Shown: positions 1 to 7,398, counted from the stretch's first letter. The stretch is 16,197 bases of DNA from Candidatus Moranbacteria bacterium CG23_combo_of_CG06-09_8_20_14_all_35_22 (GCA_002772115.1 PCRW01000079.1:1-16197), one strand, 5' to 3'. Made by a program: numbers and translations. Notes: a model not told the origin generated them from the letters alone.

Positions 1-66
1 AACCTTACCAACTAAATTCAGATAATTTAGAATGTTTTAATTTGTCTGAATTTAGTGGATAAAGTT
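1..66. repeat. Imperfect inverted repeat at the left edge
   Basis: Bases 11-22 (ACTAAATTCAGA) are perfectly complementary to 45-56 (TCTGAATTTAGT). The complementarity continues imperfectly outwards to about 1 and 66, giving a stem of about 22 bp with a 22-nt loop. No T-tract follows on either side, so it is not an obvious intrinsic terminator. It may close an upstream transcription unit or be the end of an element that begins outside the window. Confidence 0.5.
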
Positions 67-133
67 AGTTTCGTAATTCAAAGTAATTTAGATGGAGTAT
101 TTTTAAAGATTGAAGAATTTTTGTAAGTTCGTT

Positions 134-186
134 CCCTCTCTGTCCCGATGATTACATCGGGACATCTCTCCCAGAGGGAGAGAGGG
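134..186 (+). repeat. CT/AG-rich nested-hairpin repeat, copy 1
   Basis: Two adjacent hairpins are visible: TGTCCCGATG/CATCGGGACA (141-150/155-164, loop ATTA) and CTCTCCC/GGGAGAG (166-172/176-182, loop AGA). An outer CCCTCTC (134-140) can also pair with GAGAGGG (180-186), so alternative folds are possible. It is the first of four clear copies around the first FtsX gene. Confidence 0.8.
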
Positions 187-207
187 ATAAAGAATAATTC
201 TTTAGAG

Positions 208-257
208 CCCTCTCCTGTCGCGAGTACGCGACATCCTCTCCCAGAGGGAGAGGAGGA
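208..257 (+). repeat. CT/AG-rich nested-hairpin repeat, copy 2
   Basis: It has the same architecture as copy 1, but the first stem is TGTCGCG/CGCGACA (216-222/227-233, loop AGTA). The second stem is TCCTCTCCC/GGGAGAGGA (234-242/246-254). A near-identical direct repeat, 185-214 versus 255-284, begins each unit, so the array is tandem. A truncated third unit (CCCTCTCTGTCCC) ends at 290. Confidence 0.8.
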
Positions 258-313
258 TAAAGAGTAATTCTTTAGAGCCCTCTCTGTCCCAAGAGAAGGA
301 AAAATAAAACCTG

Positions 314-1561
314 ATGAATTTAATTTCTCCCATAAAAATTTCTCTAAAATATCTACTCGCGACGAAGTTTCGTTTTTTTTTGACGATTCTGGGAGTGGTA
401 ATTGGTGTGGCGTCGGTGATTATTATTATGGCGATTGGCCAATCGGCGCAAGCTTTAATTTTAGATCAAATCACGGGCATTGGTTCAAATTTAATTGGAG
501 TCTTGCCAGGGGCATCGGATGAAAAAGGTCCGCCGGCGACTGCGATGGGAATTTCTATTACTACTTTAAAATATGATGATTTGGAAGCGCTTCGAAATGG
601 AAAAAATGTTCCAGAAGCGGAAGATGCGGCGGGATATGTTCTAGGAACGGTTTCAGCTGTTTATAACGGAACGGATTTAAACACTTCTTTTGAAGGGACG
701 ACGGCTAGCTATGTTAATGTGGAAAATTCTGAAATAGTTAGTGGGAGATTTTATACTAAAGATGAAGAAACTAATATGTCCAGAGTAGCGGTTTTAGGCG
801 CTAATTTAGTGGAAGATCTTTTTTCCGGTACAGATCCAATTGGAAAAGTTGTAAAACTTAAAGAGCAAAATTTTACTGTTATCGGAGTGCTAAAAAAAAG
901 AGGCTCGACTTCTTTTGGTTTAGTTAGTCAAGATGATGCAATTTTTGTTCCACTTAAAACTGCACAAAAACTTTTTTTAGGCATTGATCATTTAGCCTTT
1001 ATCCGTCTTAAGGTAAAAAATACCAATCTTATTTCTTCCGCTAAAGCGAATATAGCTATAACACTGCGAGAACGACACGATATTGATGATCCTGCCAACG
1101 ATGATTTTTCTGTGCGCGATTTGGCTTCGGCGGTTAAGATAATTACTCAAGTGACGGATGTGCTTCGCTATTTTCTTTTAGCCATTGGAACAATTTCGCT
1201 AATTGTTGGCGGGGTGGGAATTATGAATATAATGCTTTTGGCAGTCAATCAAAGAGTCCGCGAAGTGGGACTGCGAAAAGCAGTCGGTGCGAAAAACAGC
1301 GATGTTTGGACGCAGTTTTTAATTGAATCTATTTTTATTTCTTTTTTGGGCGGAGTGATAGGCATTATCATTGGTGTGATAATTTCCGGCGTAACGGCAA
1401 TTATTATTCAATCTTTGCAATATACTTGGCCGTTTATAATTTCTTGGCAATCAATAGCAGTAGCCTGTTTGGTTTCAATAATAATCGGAATTATTTTTGG
1501 GATTTATCCAGCCTACAAAGCTTCAAAGATTTCTCCGATGGAGGCACTTAGGTACGAGTAA
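314..1561 (+). CDS. FtsX/MacB-type ABC transporter permease (first of two)
   Basis: Protein of 415 residues with the MacB layout. There is one N-terminal membrane segment (about 20-42, with the typical LTILGVVIGVASVI), then an extracytoplasmic MacB_PCD-like domain of about 240 residues. Three C-terminal membrane segments follow (about 285-312, 334-362, 376-402), and the end is the family signature PAYKASKISPMEALRYE. GLRKAVGAKN, the coupling loop that normally contacts the ATPase, is at about 319-328. The family exports substrates or transmits mechanical force across the envelope with a separate ABC ATPase. No ATPase gene lies in this window, so the partner is presumably upstream or elsewhere. 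GAAGGA at about 295-300 is a possible ribosome binding site, slightly far from the ATG at 314. The next gene is a paralogue. The substrate cannot be told from sequence. Confidence 0.9.
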   Translation: MNLISPIKISLKYLLATKFRFFLTILGVVIGVASVIIIMAIGQSAQALILDQITGIGSNLIGVLPGASDEKGPPATAMGISITTLKYDDLEALRNGKNVPEAEDAAGYVLGTVSAVYNGTDLNTSFEGTTASYVNVENSEIVSGRFYTKDEETNMSRVAVLGANLVEDLFSGTDPIGKVVKLKEQNFTVIGVLKKRGSTSFGLVSQDDAIFVPLKTAQKLFLGIDHLAFIRLKVKNTNLISSAKANIAITLRERHDIDDPANDDFSVRDLASAVKIITQVTDVLRYFLLAIGTISLIVGGVGIMNIMLLAVNQRVREVGLRKAVGAKNSDVWTQFLIESIFISFLGGVIGIIIGVIISGVTAIIIQSLQYTWPFIISWQSIAVACLVSIIIGIIFGIYPAYKASKISPMEALRYE

Positions 1562-1574
1562 AAATGTAATTCCA

Positions 1575-1624
1575 CCTCTCCCTTAGGGAGAGGATGTCCC
1601 GATTACTATCGGGACAGGAGAGGG
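1575..1624 (-). repeat. CT/AG-rich nested-hairpin repeat, copy 3 (inverted)
   Basis: This is the reverse-orientation copy of the family. CCTCTCCC/GGGAGAGG (1575-1582/1586-1593, loop TTA) precedes TGTCCCGAT/ATCGGGACA (1595-1603/1608-1616), then GGAGAGGG. It lies 14 bp after the stop of the first permease, where it could also act as a 3' stabilising or weak terminating structure. Confidence 0.8.
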
Positions 1625-1685
1625 AAAGGGCTGAATGAAAAGAATAAAAGTAATTTTTAGATTGAAAGTATTGTAGTAAGTTTGT

Positions 1686-1735
1686 TCCCTCTCTGTCGCG
1701 AGTACGCGACATCTCTCCCAGAGGGAGAGAAGGGG
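1686..1735 (+). repeat. CT/AG-rich nested-hairpin repeat, copy 4
   Basis: It is in the same orientation as copies 1 and 2, with TGTCGCG/CGCGACA (1694-1700/1705-1711) and TCTCTCCC/GGGAGAGA (1712-1719/1723-1730). The 25 or so bases in front resemble those before copy 1 (AGATTGAA, then TTGT(A)GTAAGTT(C/T)GTTCCCTCTC). This suggests that gene and repeat-bearing leader were duplicated together. Confidence 0.8.
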
Positions 1736-1755
1736 AAAATAAAAATAATAATTTT

Positions 1756-3006
1756 ATGAATTTTCTAATCCCTATCAAGCTAGCTTTCAAGAGTCTTCGC
1801 AATAATTTGGGGCGGACGATTTTGTCTTTGACCGGAATTGTTATTGGCGTAACTTCAGTGATCTTAGTTTTGTCATTTGGAACCGGTGTGAAAACTTTTT
1901 TAGTTGATCAAGTGTCGTCTTTTGGAAGTGATATTATAGAAATTGAAGTCAAGGTACCAAAAGTTTCTAAAACTTCTTCGCAAAATACTTCTGGTCAAGT
2001 TGGCGGATCGCAGATCACCACTTTTAAATTAGAAGATGCGAAGAAAATTGCCGAACTTCAAAATGTCGGAGCTTGGTACGGGGCCATTATGAACCAGCAG
2101 ATAATAAGTTATGAAAATAAAAATAAGCAAGTTTTTATAATGGGAACAACCGCTGGAGTTTCCGAAGCGGACAAAAAAGCTGAAATTGAATCAGGAGTTA
2201 TGTTCAGTGAAGAAGATGACGATGGGCTCCAGCAAGTAATTGTTTTGGGATCAGAAGTGAAGAAAGATTTTTTTGGAGAAAGTGAGGCGGTAGGAAAAAA
2301 TGTAAAAGTAAAAGGGCAAACCTATCGAATAGTCGGGGTTTTGAAGGAAAGAGGCGCGACAGGTTTTTTTAATTTTGATGGAACAGTTTATATTCCACTT
2401 CAGACAGTGCAAAAGAAATTAGCCGGTATTGATTATATTCAATTTGCCATTTTTAAAATCAAAGATATGGAAAAGCTTGATCTGACTATTCTTAATGCCG
2501 TAGATGTTTTGAGAGAACAGCACGATATTACTGATCCGGAAGATGATGATTTTGCAGTCAATTCAATCGTGGAAGTTTTAGAAATTCTTGATAAAGTTTT
2601 TTTCTCGGTTAATCTTTTACTCATTGCACTTACTTCCATTTCGCTGATTGTTGGAGGGGTGGGGATTATGAATGTGATGTATGTTTCAGTGACAGAGCGG
2701 ATTTTTGAAATCGGGCTCAAAAAATCCGTTGGCGCCAAAAATTCGCAAATTCTCTTTCAATTTCTTTTCGAAGCAATTTTTATCACACTGCTGGGTGGAA
2801 TCATTGAATTTATTTTAGGTCTTGGAATTTCTAAAATTGGAGAGATTGTGGCTGTTAGCTATGGTTTTAATTTGAAATTTTCCATTACTTGGTGGTCGGC
2901 TGTAATTGGTCTTGGTTTTTCCGCCATAACGGGAATTATTTTTGGATATTATCCCGCTCGCAAAGCCTCCTTACTTTCGCCAATGGATGCACTTAGGAAA
3001 GAATAA
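1756..3006 (+). CDS. FtsX/MacB-type ABC transporter permease (second of two)
   Basis: Protein of 416 residues, paralogous to the preceding gene over its whole length. It has an N-terminal membrane segment (about 20-42), an extracytoplasmic domain, three C-terminal membrane segments (from about 285) and the ending PARKASLLSPMDALRKE. Shared landmarks include SLIVGGVGIMN and the GLKKSVGAKNSQ coupling loop. The central domain differs more, for example in the acidic stretch EEDDDGLQQ. Two FtsX-like permeases side by side suggest a heterodimeric MacB/LolCE-like transporter served by one ATPase, but the ATPase is not in the window. The ATG at 1756 is 20 bases after the nested-hairpin repeat and lacks a well-spaced Shine-Dalgarno sequence. 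The 3' ends of the two genes are also similar in nucleotides, consistent with tandem duplication. Confidence 0.9.
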   Translation: MNFLIPIKLAFKSLRNNLGRTILSLTGIVIGVTSVILVLSFGTGVKTFLVDQVSSFGSDIIEIEVKVPKVSKTSSQNTSGQVGGSQITTFKLEDAKKIAELQNVGAWYGAIMNQQIISYENKNKQVFIMGTTAGVSEADKKAEIESGVMFSEEDDDGLQQVIVLGSEVKKDFFGESEAVGKNVKVKGQTYRIVGVLKERGATGFFNFDGTVYIPLQTVQKKLAGIDYIQFAIFKIKDMEKLDLTILNAVDVLREQHDITDPEDDDFAVNSIVEVLEILDKVFFSVNLLLIALTSISLIVGGVGIMNVMYVSVTERIFEIGLKKSVGAKNSQILFQFLFEAIFITLLGGIIEFILGLGISKIGEIVAVSYGFNLKFSITWWSAVIGLGFSAITGIIFGYYPARKASLLSPMDALRKE

Positions 3007-3042
3007 AATTATGTAAATAAATATCTATTACATTATTACTTA

Positions 3043-3048
3043 TATAAT
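3043..3048 (+). promoter_or_regulatory. Candidate -10 box (TATAAT) in front of the regulator gene
   Basis: A perfect TATAAT ends two bases before the palindrome at 3050-3077, so transcription would start inside the palindrome. No good -35 box is seen at the expected distance. This position would suit repression by a protein bound to the palindrome. Confidence 0.4.
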
Positions 3049-3081
3049 CATCCTTAAATACTGGAGTATTTAAGGATAGAT
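3048..3081. repeat. 34-bp repeat with palindromic operator-like core, copy 1
   Basis: The core is ATCCTTAAATACT (3050-3062), GG, then AGTATTTAAGGAT (3065-3077): two perfect 13-bp arms with a 2-bp centre. A 2-nt loop is poor for an RNA hairpin but is typical of a dimer binding site on DNA. An identical 34-bp copy lies at 3450-3483, on the other side of the winged-helix gene. Confidence 0.85.
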
Positions 3082-3119
3082 ATTTTGGGGTAAAATTAAT
3101 AAGAAAATAAAGCAAAACA

Positions 3120-3431
3120 ATGCTGGCAAAAAAACGCCAAAAAATTGAGAAGAATATTAAGACTCCCAAGCAAATGGAAAGGCATTTGAAAGGGATGGCT
3201 AATCATCACCGTATAGAGATACTTTTAATTATTAGTGATGACAATGGTATTACGCTGGATGGTATAATTGAAAAAATAAAAGCTAATCCTAAAACTATCG
3301 GGGAGCATACGCGCCGGCTTTACCAAGCAGGATTGGTCAATAAAAAATACCAAGGCAATTTTGTAAAACACACGCTTTCGCCTTATGGAAAAATATTCGT
3401 TCAATTTCTCAAAACATTTCAGAAACGATGA
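3120..3431 (+). CDS. Winged-helix (ArsR-like) transcriptional regulator
   Basis: Small basic protein of 103 residues. After a lysine-rich N-terminus (MLAKKRQKIEK) comes a winged helix-turn-helix of the ArsR/MarR-like type: helix LKGMANHHRIEILLIIS, then ITLDGIIEKIKANPKTIGEHTRRLYQAGLV as helix-turn-recognition helix (about 44-74), then a wing (NKKYQGNFVKHTLSPYG). No metal-binding Cys cluster is visible, so it is probably not a metal sensor. The gene is enclosed by two identical 34-bp repeats carrying a 13-bp-arm palindrome, one 38 bp before the start and one 18 bp after the stop. Autoregulation and control of the downstream restriction-modification operon are therefore reasonable inferences. 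The start has an A-rich leader and no clear Shine-Dalgarno sequence. Confidence 0.8.
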   Translation: MLAKKRQKIEKNIKTPKQMERHLKGMANHHRIEILLIISDDNGITLDGIIEKIKANPKTIGEHTRRLYQAGLVNKKYQGNFVKHTLSPYGKIFVQFLKTFQKR

Positions 3432-3449
3432 ATTATCTTAAAGAAATAT

Positions 3450-3483
3450 TCATCCTTAAATACTGGAGTATTTAAGGATAGAT
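3450..3483. repeat. 34-bp repeat with palindromic operator-like core, copy 2
   Basis: Identical over 34 bp to 3048-3081. Its palindrome arms are 3452-3464 and 3467-3479. It lies between the winged-helix gene and the restriction-modification operon. The sequence in front (AATATT instead of TATAAT) is a weaker -10 candidate than at copy 1. Confidence 0.85.
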
Positions 3484-3567
3484 TAGGTTGGGGTTTTAGT
3501 TGGGTAATTGGTGTGATTGGTTGTGCAATAAATTTATTGGGGTAAGTGTTTTTGGCTTTTTATTTTC

Positions 3568-3596
3568 TTTACTTAAAACTGATTAAATAGTAAGAT
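3568..3596 (+). promoter_or_regulatory. Candidate promoter of the restriction-modification operon
   Basis: TTTACT (3568-3573) and TAAGAT (3591-3596) are separated by 17 bp. Each matches the sigma-70 consensus at four of six positions. It is 44 bp upstream of the AbrB-like start. This is a moderate match in AT-rich DNA, so it is tentative. Confidence 0.35.
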
Positions 3597-3639
3597 GAGG
3601 ATGTAAGGAATTAAATAAGTATTAAAATAAGTAATTCTT

Positions 3640-3816
3640 ATGGCGAGAAGAAAAATAGAGGAGCAAAATATAAGGAAACTAACTCGGGTTGGGAATCAAT
3701 CAATTTCTGTCACTTTGCCAATTGATATCGTGCGGGAATTGGGTTGGAAAGAAAAACAAAAAGTTGTAGTGAAAAGAATTAAAGGCGGAATGGAGATTAG
3801 GGATTGGAGAAAGTAA
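3640..3816 (+). CDS. AbrB/SpoVT/MazE-like DNA-binding protein
   Basis: Protein of 58 residues, starting MARRKIEEQNIRKL. The core, about residues 13-48 (LTRVGNQSISVTLPIDIVRE then LGWKEKQKVVVKR), has the swapped-hairpin AbrB signature: G-x-x-S-[IV]-x-V-T-[LI]-P, then a helix, then a basic strand. This fold occurs in transition-state regulators and in MazE/VapB-type antitoxins. No toxin gene of MazF or VapC type is adjacent. Instead the stop lies 4 bases before the restriction-modification gene, so the two are almost certainly one operon. It probably regulates that operon, limiting nuclease/methyltransferase expression, though DNA binding is inferred from the fold only. Confidence 0.8.
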   Translation: MARRKIEEQNIRKLTRVGNQSISVTLPIDIVRELGWKEKQKVVVKRIKGGMEIRDWRK

Positions 3817-3820
3817 ATTT

Positions 3821-6514
3821 ATGGAACGAATCAAAAAAAATATCGCTGATTTGGTGGGGAAATATAATCGGCTGAAAAAAGAAGATAAAATTAAGGATTA
3901 TAATGAAGCCCAAACTCGTAATGAATTTATCGAGCCACTTTTTGGATTGTTGGGATGGGATATGCGAAATCTTAAAAATGATAATGAAGTCACAACTGAA
4001 GAAGATATATCTGGGAAAAGAGTAGATTTGGCTTTTCGCATAAATGGCATTGCAAAGTTTTTTCTGGAAGCCAAATCAATGAAAGCGGATTTGGATGTGG
4101 AAAGTTATGCCAGACAAGCGATTAAATATTCTTGGAACAAGGGCGTAGATTATGCGGTACTTACTGATTTTGAGGGAATAAAAGTGTTCAATGCTAATGC
4201 CAAATCAAATTCTCTTCGCGATAAAATAATTTTTCAAATTTCTTGCGAAAATTATATAACGGATTTTGAAAAATTATGGCTTTTGTCCAAGGAAGGTTTC
4301 GAACAAAATAAGTTGGATAAATATGCAGAAAGTATTTTCAAAAAATCCCAAAAACTTACCGTCAATGAAAAACTTTTCGACGATCTCAAAGAAGCGAGAA
4401 TTATACTGACCAAAAGTTTTAGAAATTGGAATGGTAAATTAGATCAAGAAGATTTGGACGAAGGAGTGCAAAGAATTTTAGACAGGCTGGTTTTTATTCG
4501 AGTTTTGGAGGATAGAAAATTGGAAGATTTGATTTTGCGTCCGCTTATTCGTGAAGAAAAAAACAACCAAGAAATTTTTCATTCATTAATTGGAAAATTT
4601 CGCGAGTTAGATGATCTGTATAATTCCAATTTATTCCATGAACATAGTTGCGAGAAATGGGAAAACTATGATTTAAGTGATTTTAAAAAAGTTATTGAGC
4701 TTTTATATGGAAACGATGCTAACGAATATGATTTTAAAGACATTCTGTCTGATATTCTAGGCGGAGTGTATGAAAGTTATCTAGGTTATATTGCCCAAAA
4801 CCCGATTAATATGGGGTATAAAAAAGGAAAACTTTTTGAATTGGATGATAAAAATGAAATAAAAATAAAATCTCGTCAAAAAAGAAAAGAACATGGCATA
4901 TATTATACGCCGAAATTTATCGTGGATTATATTGTAAAAAATACCTTAGGTAAAAAACTCGAAGAGATTAAAAGCATAAGCGATCTCAAAAAAATTAAAA
5001 TACTTGATCCGGCTTGCGGTTCTGGATCATTTCTCACGCGGGCACTAGAGGAAATAAATAATAAGTATAAGGATTTTAATAACCCAGGCGATCAAAATAC
5101 TAAAACGGAAATTATCCTAAGTAATATTTACGGAGTGGATCTTGATGCTCAAGCAACTGAACTAGCAAAACTCAATTTGCTTTTAGATACACTGGATAAA
5201 AAAGCTAAACTACCAAGCATCAAAAATGTTCGGGTGGGAAATTCTTTGATTTCTGGAGATGAAAAAGAACTGGAAAAATATTTTGGCAAAAATTGGCGCG
5301 ACAAAAAACCTTTCAACTGGGAAGAAGAATTTCCGGAAGTATTTAAAGAGGGTGGTTTTGATGTGATTATCGGCAATCCGCCGTATGTAAATTTAGCTAA
5401 TATAAAAGACGAAAACGAAAGAGAATGGCTGAAAGATAAATATGAAACTGCCAAGAATAAATCTGATTTGTATAGTTTTTTTACGGAAAAAGCTACGAAA
5501 TTATTGAAAGAGGATGGTGTTTTAGGCTTTATTTTTTCTAATAGTTGGTTGGGGACAGATAGCTTTAGCGAATTTAGAAAATATTTAGTTGAAAATACGA
5601 CAGTTTATGAATTAGTCAAGCTTCCGGCAGGAGTTTTCAAAGATGCCCTAGTAACAACAATCTCAATTTTTCTTAAAAAACAAAAACCCAAAGAAAATCA
5701 CGAAATTAAATTAGTAGAGCTCAAAGAAGGAAAGTTACAAGAAATTGGAAAATTGAGTTATGAAAAAATAAAAATAAATTCTGATTATAGAATTTCCTTT
5801 GGCAAAGAAGTTAATTTTAATGTGCCAGTAGTGAATTTAGGATCAGTAGCTAAATTATCAATGGGAATAAAAACAAGTGATAATTCTAAATTTATTTTAG
5901 ATAATAAAAAAGACGATGACTCGTATAAATTATTAAGAGGAAAAGATGTTGGTAGATATAATTATAAATATGCTTACAAATGGATTTGGTATAAACCGGA
6001 ATTAATGATGGAAAAAACTGGAGCAGGACCAAGAAAGCCAGAGTATTTTCAAGTTCCGAAAATACTTTTTAGAGAAATAACGGGTGGAGGAATTATTGCT
6101 TCATTTGATTCCGACGAATATTTTACAAACAATAAAATACATGTTCTATATTCTATTAAGGATTATGATTTGAAATTTATTTTAGCATTAGTAAATTCAA
6201 AACTTATAAATTATTGGGTCAAGCATGCTTTCAATAATTCCTTTCAGGTTGAAATTAACCAACTTGAAAAAATTCCAATTCCGGAAATTAATTTTTCTGA
6301 TAAAACAGAAAAACAAAAACATGATGAATTAGCAAAATTAGCGGATAAAATGTTAGAACTGAATAAAAATTTACAATCTTCTGCCGAAAATTCCGATAAA
6401 TGGAATTCGATCAAAACAGAAATCGAAAAAACAGACAAAGAAATTGATTGGAAAGTTTATGAGTTGTATGGTTTGACGGGGGAGGAGATAAAAATTGTAG
6501 AAAATAAAAAATAA
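3821..6514 (+). CDS. Type IIG restriction-modification enzyme (Eco57I-like, nuclease + N6-adenine methyltransferase)
   Basis: A single 897-residue polypeptide that should both cut and methylate DNA. The N-terminus resembles HsdR_N/PD-(D/E)xK nucleases: RNEFIEPLFGLLGWD (33-47), then VDL with D69 and EAK with E83 and K85 as likely catalytic residues. A helical linker follows. The methyltransferase part starts with GIYYTP (359-364), has SAM-binding motif I DPACGSGSF (396-404) and catalytic motif IV NPPY (519-522), typical of N6-adenine methyltransferases. Residues from about 670 to 860 form the target recognition region, with the TaqI_C-like ending LEKIPIPEINF. The length suits type IIG, and is shorter than usual BREX PglX proteins. 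No separate specificity subunit is present. All key motifs are intact. It lies 4 bases after the AbrB-like gene and 5 bases before a DUF3800 gene. The recognition sequence cannot be predicted. Confidence 0.9.
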   Translation: MERIKKNIADLVGKYNRLKKEDKIKDYNEAQTRNEFIEPLFGLLGWDMRNLKNDNEVTTEEDISGKRVDLAFRINGIAKFFLEAKSMKADLDVESYARQAIKYSWNKGVDYAVLTDFEGIKVFNANAKSNSLRDKIIFQISCENYITDFEKLWLLSKEGFEQNKLDKYAESIFKKSQKLTVNEKLFDDLKEARIILTKSFRNWNGKLDQEDLDEGVQRILDRLVFIRVLEDRKLEDLILRPLIREEKNNQEIFHSLIGKFRELDDLYNSNLFHEHSCEKWENYDLSDFKKVIELLYGNDANEYDFKDILSDILGGVYESYLGYIAQNPINMGYKKGKLFELDDKNEIKIKSRQKRKEHGIYYTPKFIVDYIVKNTLGKKLEEIKSISDLKKIKILDPACGSGSFLTRALEEINNKYKDFNNPGDQNTKTEIILSNIYGVDLDAQATELAKLNLLLDTLDKKAKLPSIKNVRVGNSLISGDEKELEKYFGKNWRDKKPFNWEEEFPEVFKEGGFDVIIGNPPYVNLANIKDENEREWLKDKYETAKNKSDLYSFFTEKATKLLKEDGVLGFIFSNSWLGTDSFSEFRKYLVENTTVYELVKLPAGVFKDALVTTISIFLKKQKPKENHEIKLVELKEGKLQEIGKLSYEKIKINSDYRISFGKEVNFNVPVVNLGSVAKLSMGIKTSDNSKFILDNKKDDDSYKLLRGKDVGRYNYKYAYKWIWYKPELMMEKTGAGPRKPEYFQVPKILFREITGGGIIASFDSDEYFTNNKIHVLYSIKDYDLKFILALVNSKLINYWVKHAFNNSFQVEINQLEKIPIPEINFSDKTEKQKHDELAKLADKMLELNKNLQSSAENSDKWNSIKTEIEKTDKEIDWKVYELYGLTGEEIKIVENKK

Positions 6515-6519
6515 AACAA

Positions 6520-7158
6520 ATGGCCTATATTTTTTTAGATGAAAGTGGAGATTTGGGATTTACTTTTGGGAAAAAATCATCAAAGTATTTTGTGATTACC
6601 TTTATGTTTGTTGAAAATAAAGGACCAATAGAAAAAGTGATCAAAAAAGTCGCGCGAAATTTGAGCAAAAAGGAGTTAAAGAGATATGTGGGCGTCTTGC
6701 ATGCTTGTAAGGAAAAGCCAAAAACCAGAATAAAAATACTAAGCAACTTGAATAGTAAAGATATTGCGGTTATTTCAATTTACTTAAACAAAAGAAAAGT
6801 ATATACAAAATTACAAGATGAAAAGCATGTGCTTTACAATTATGTGACTAATATTTTATTGGACAGGCTATTTACTAAAAAACTTATTTCTATTAATTCG
6901 CCGATTTTTATGATTGCTTCCAGAAGAGAAACTAATAAGTTTTTAAACAAAAATTTTAAAGATTATCTAAAAACGCAAGTTAAAAATAATCATAAACTAG
7001 ATATTCATATAGAAATAAAACCGCCTAGCAGTGAAAAATGCTTACAGGCGGTTGATTTTATTTGTTGGGCAATATACCAAAAAAGAGAAAATAATGATAA
7101 AAAATATTTTGATCTTATCAAACAGAAAGTTGTCGAAGAAAGTCCATTATTCCCCTAA
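6520..7158 (+). CDS. DUF3800 family protein
   Basis: Protein of 212 residues. The start MAYIFLDESGDLGF carries the family motif DESGD (8-12). The end carries SSEKCLQAVDFICWAIYQK, the conserved QxxDxxxW element (about 180-195). Acidic residues at both ends fit the RNase H-like fold proposed for DUF3800, so a nuclease-like activity is possible but not shown. DUF3800 genes often accompany phage-defence and restriction genes. Here the gene starts 5 bases after the type IIG enzyme and is the last gene of the operon. It could be an accessory factor of the restriction system or an independent defence protein. The length is normal for the family and the gene looks intact. Confidence 0.85.
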   Translation: MAYIFLDESGDLGFTFGKKSSKYFVITFMFVENKGPIEKVIKKVARNLSKKELKRYVGVLHACKEKPKTRIKILSNLNSKDIAVISIYLNKRKVYTKLQDEKHVLYNYVTNILLDRLFTKKLISINSPIFMIASRRETNKFLNKNFKDYLKTQVKNNHKLDIHIEIKPPSSEKCLQAVDFICWAIYQKRENNDKKYFDLIKQKVVEESPLFP

Positions 7159-7267
7159 AAAAGACAAAACCCTATGCGCTATTTACGAGGAACCATCCGG
7201 AACCCCACGCATAAGGAATTTACTTGTCATTTATAATACTACCATATTTTCAGAAAATTTCAAATAG

Positions 7268-7276
7268 TTATCCACA
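7268..7276 (+). promoter_or_regulatory. DnaA-box-like site TTATCCACA
   Basis: The nine bases match the strict Escherichia coli DnaA box. Only one copy is seen and no cluster or AT-rich unwinding element is adjacent, so it is not evidence for an origin. It may be a regulatory DnaA site or chance. Confidence 0.35.
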
Positions 7277-7368
7277 GGCGGGGAAAATCGGCTTAAATAT
7301 TAGATAAATTGGTTATATATACAGGTACATATTTAAATAAGGAATTCTTTTTTATTACGCCATAAATC

Positions 7369-7398
7369 AAAAATCCCGCAAGATTGCGGGGTTTTTTG
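7369..7398 (+). terminator. Rho-independent terminator
   Basis: CCCGCA (7375-7380) pairs with TGCGGG (7385-7390) around AGAT, preceded by an A-tract and followed by GTTTTTT. It can work in both directions. It probably ends the defence operon transcript about 230 bases after the DUF3800 stop. Confidence 0.75.

Noticed and set aside
134..290. CRISPR array
   Set aside because: Repeated units are tandem only twice, are internally palindromic and have no regular unique spacers. No cas genes are present.
3821..6514. BREX PglX methyltransferase
   Set aside because: The protein is shorter than usual PglX, carries an N-terminal nuclease-like D...EAK motif, and no other BREX genes are nearby. Type IIG fits better.
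7031..7267. 78-residue plus-strand reading frame across the end of the DUF3800 gene
   Set aside because: It overlaps a well-supported gene in another frame and has no recognisable domain. The part beyond 7158 falls in a structured non-coding region.
7268..7276. Replication origin
   Set aside because: A single DnaA-box match with no cluster, no dnaA or dnaN nearby and no obvious unwinding region.
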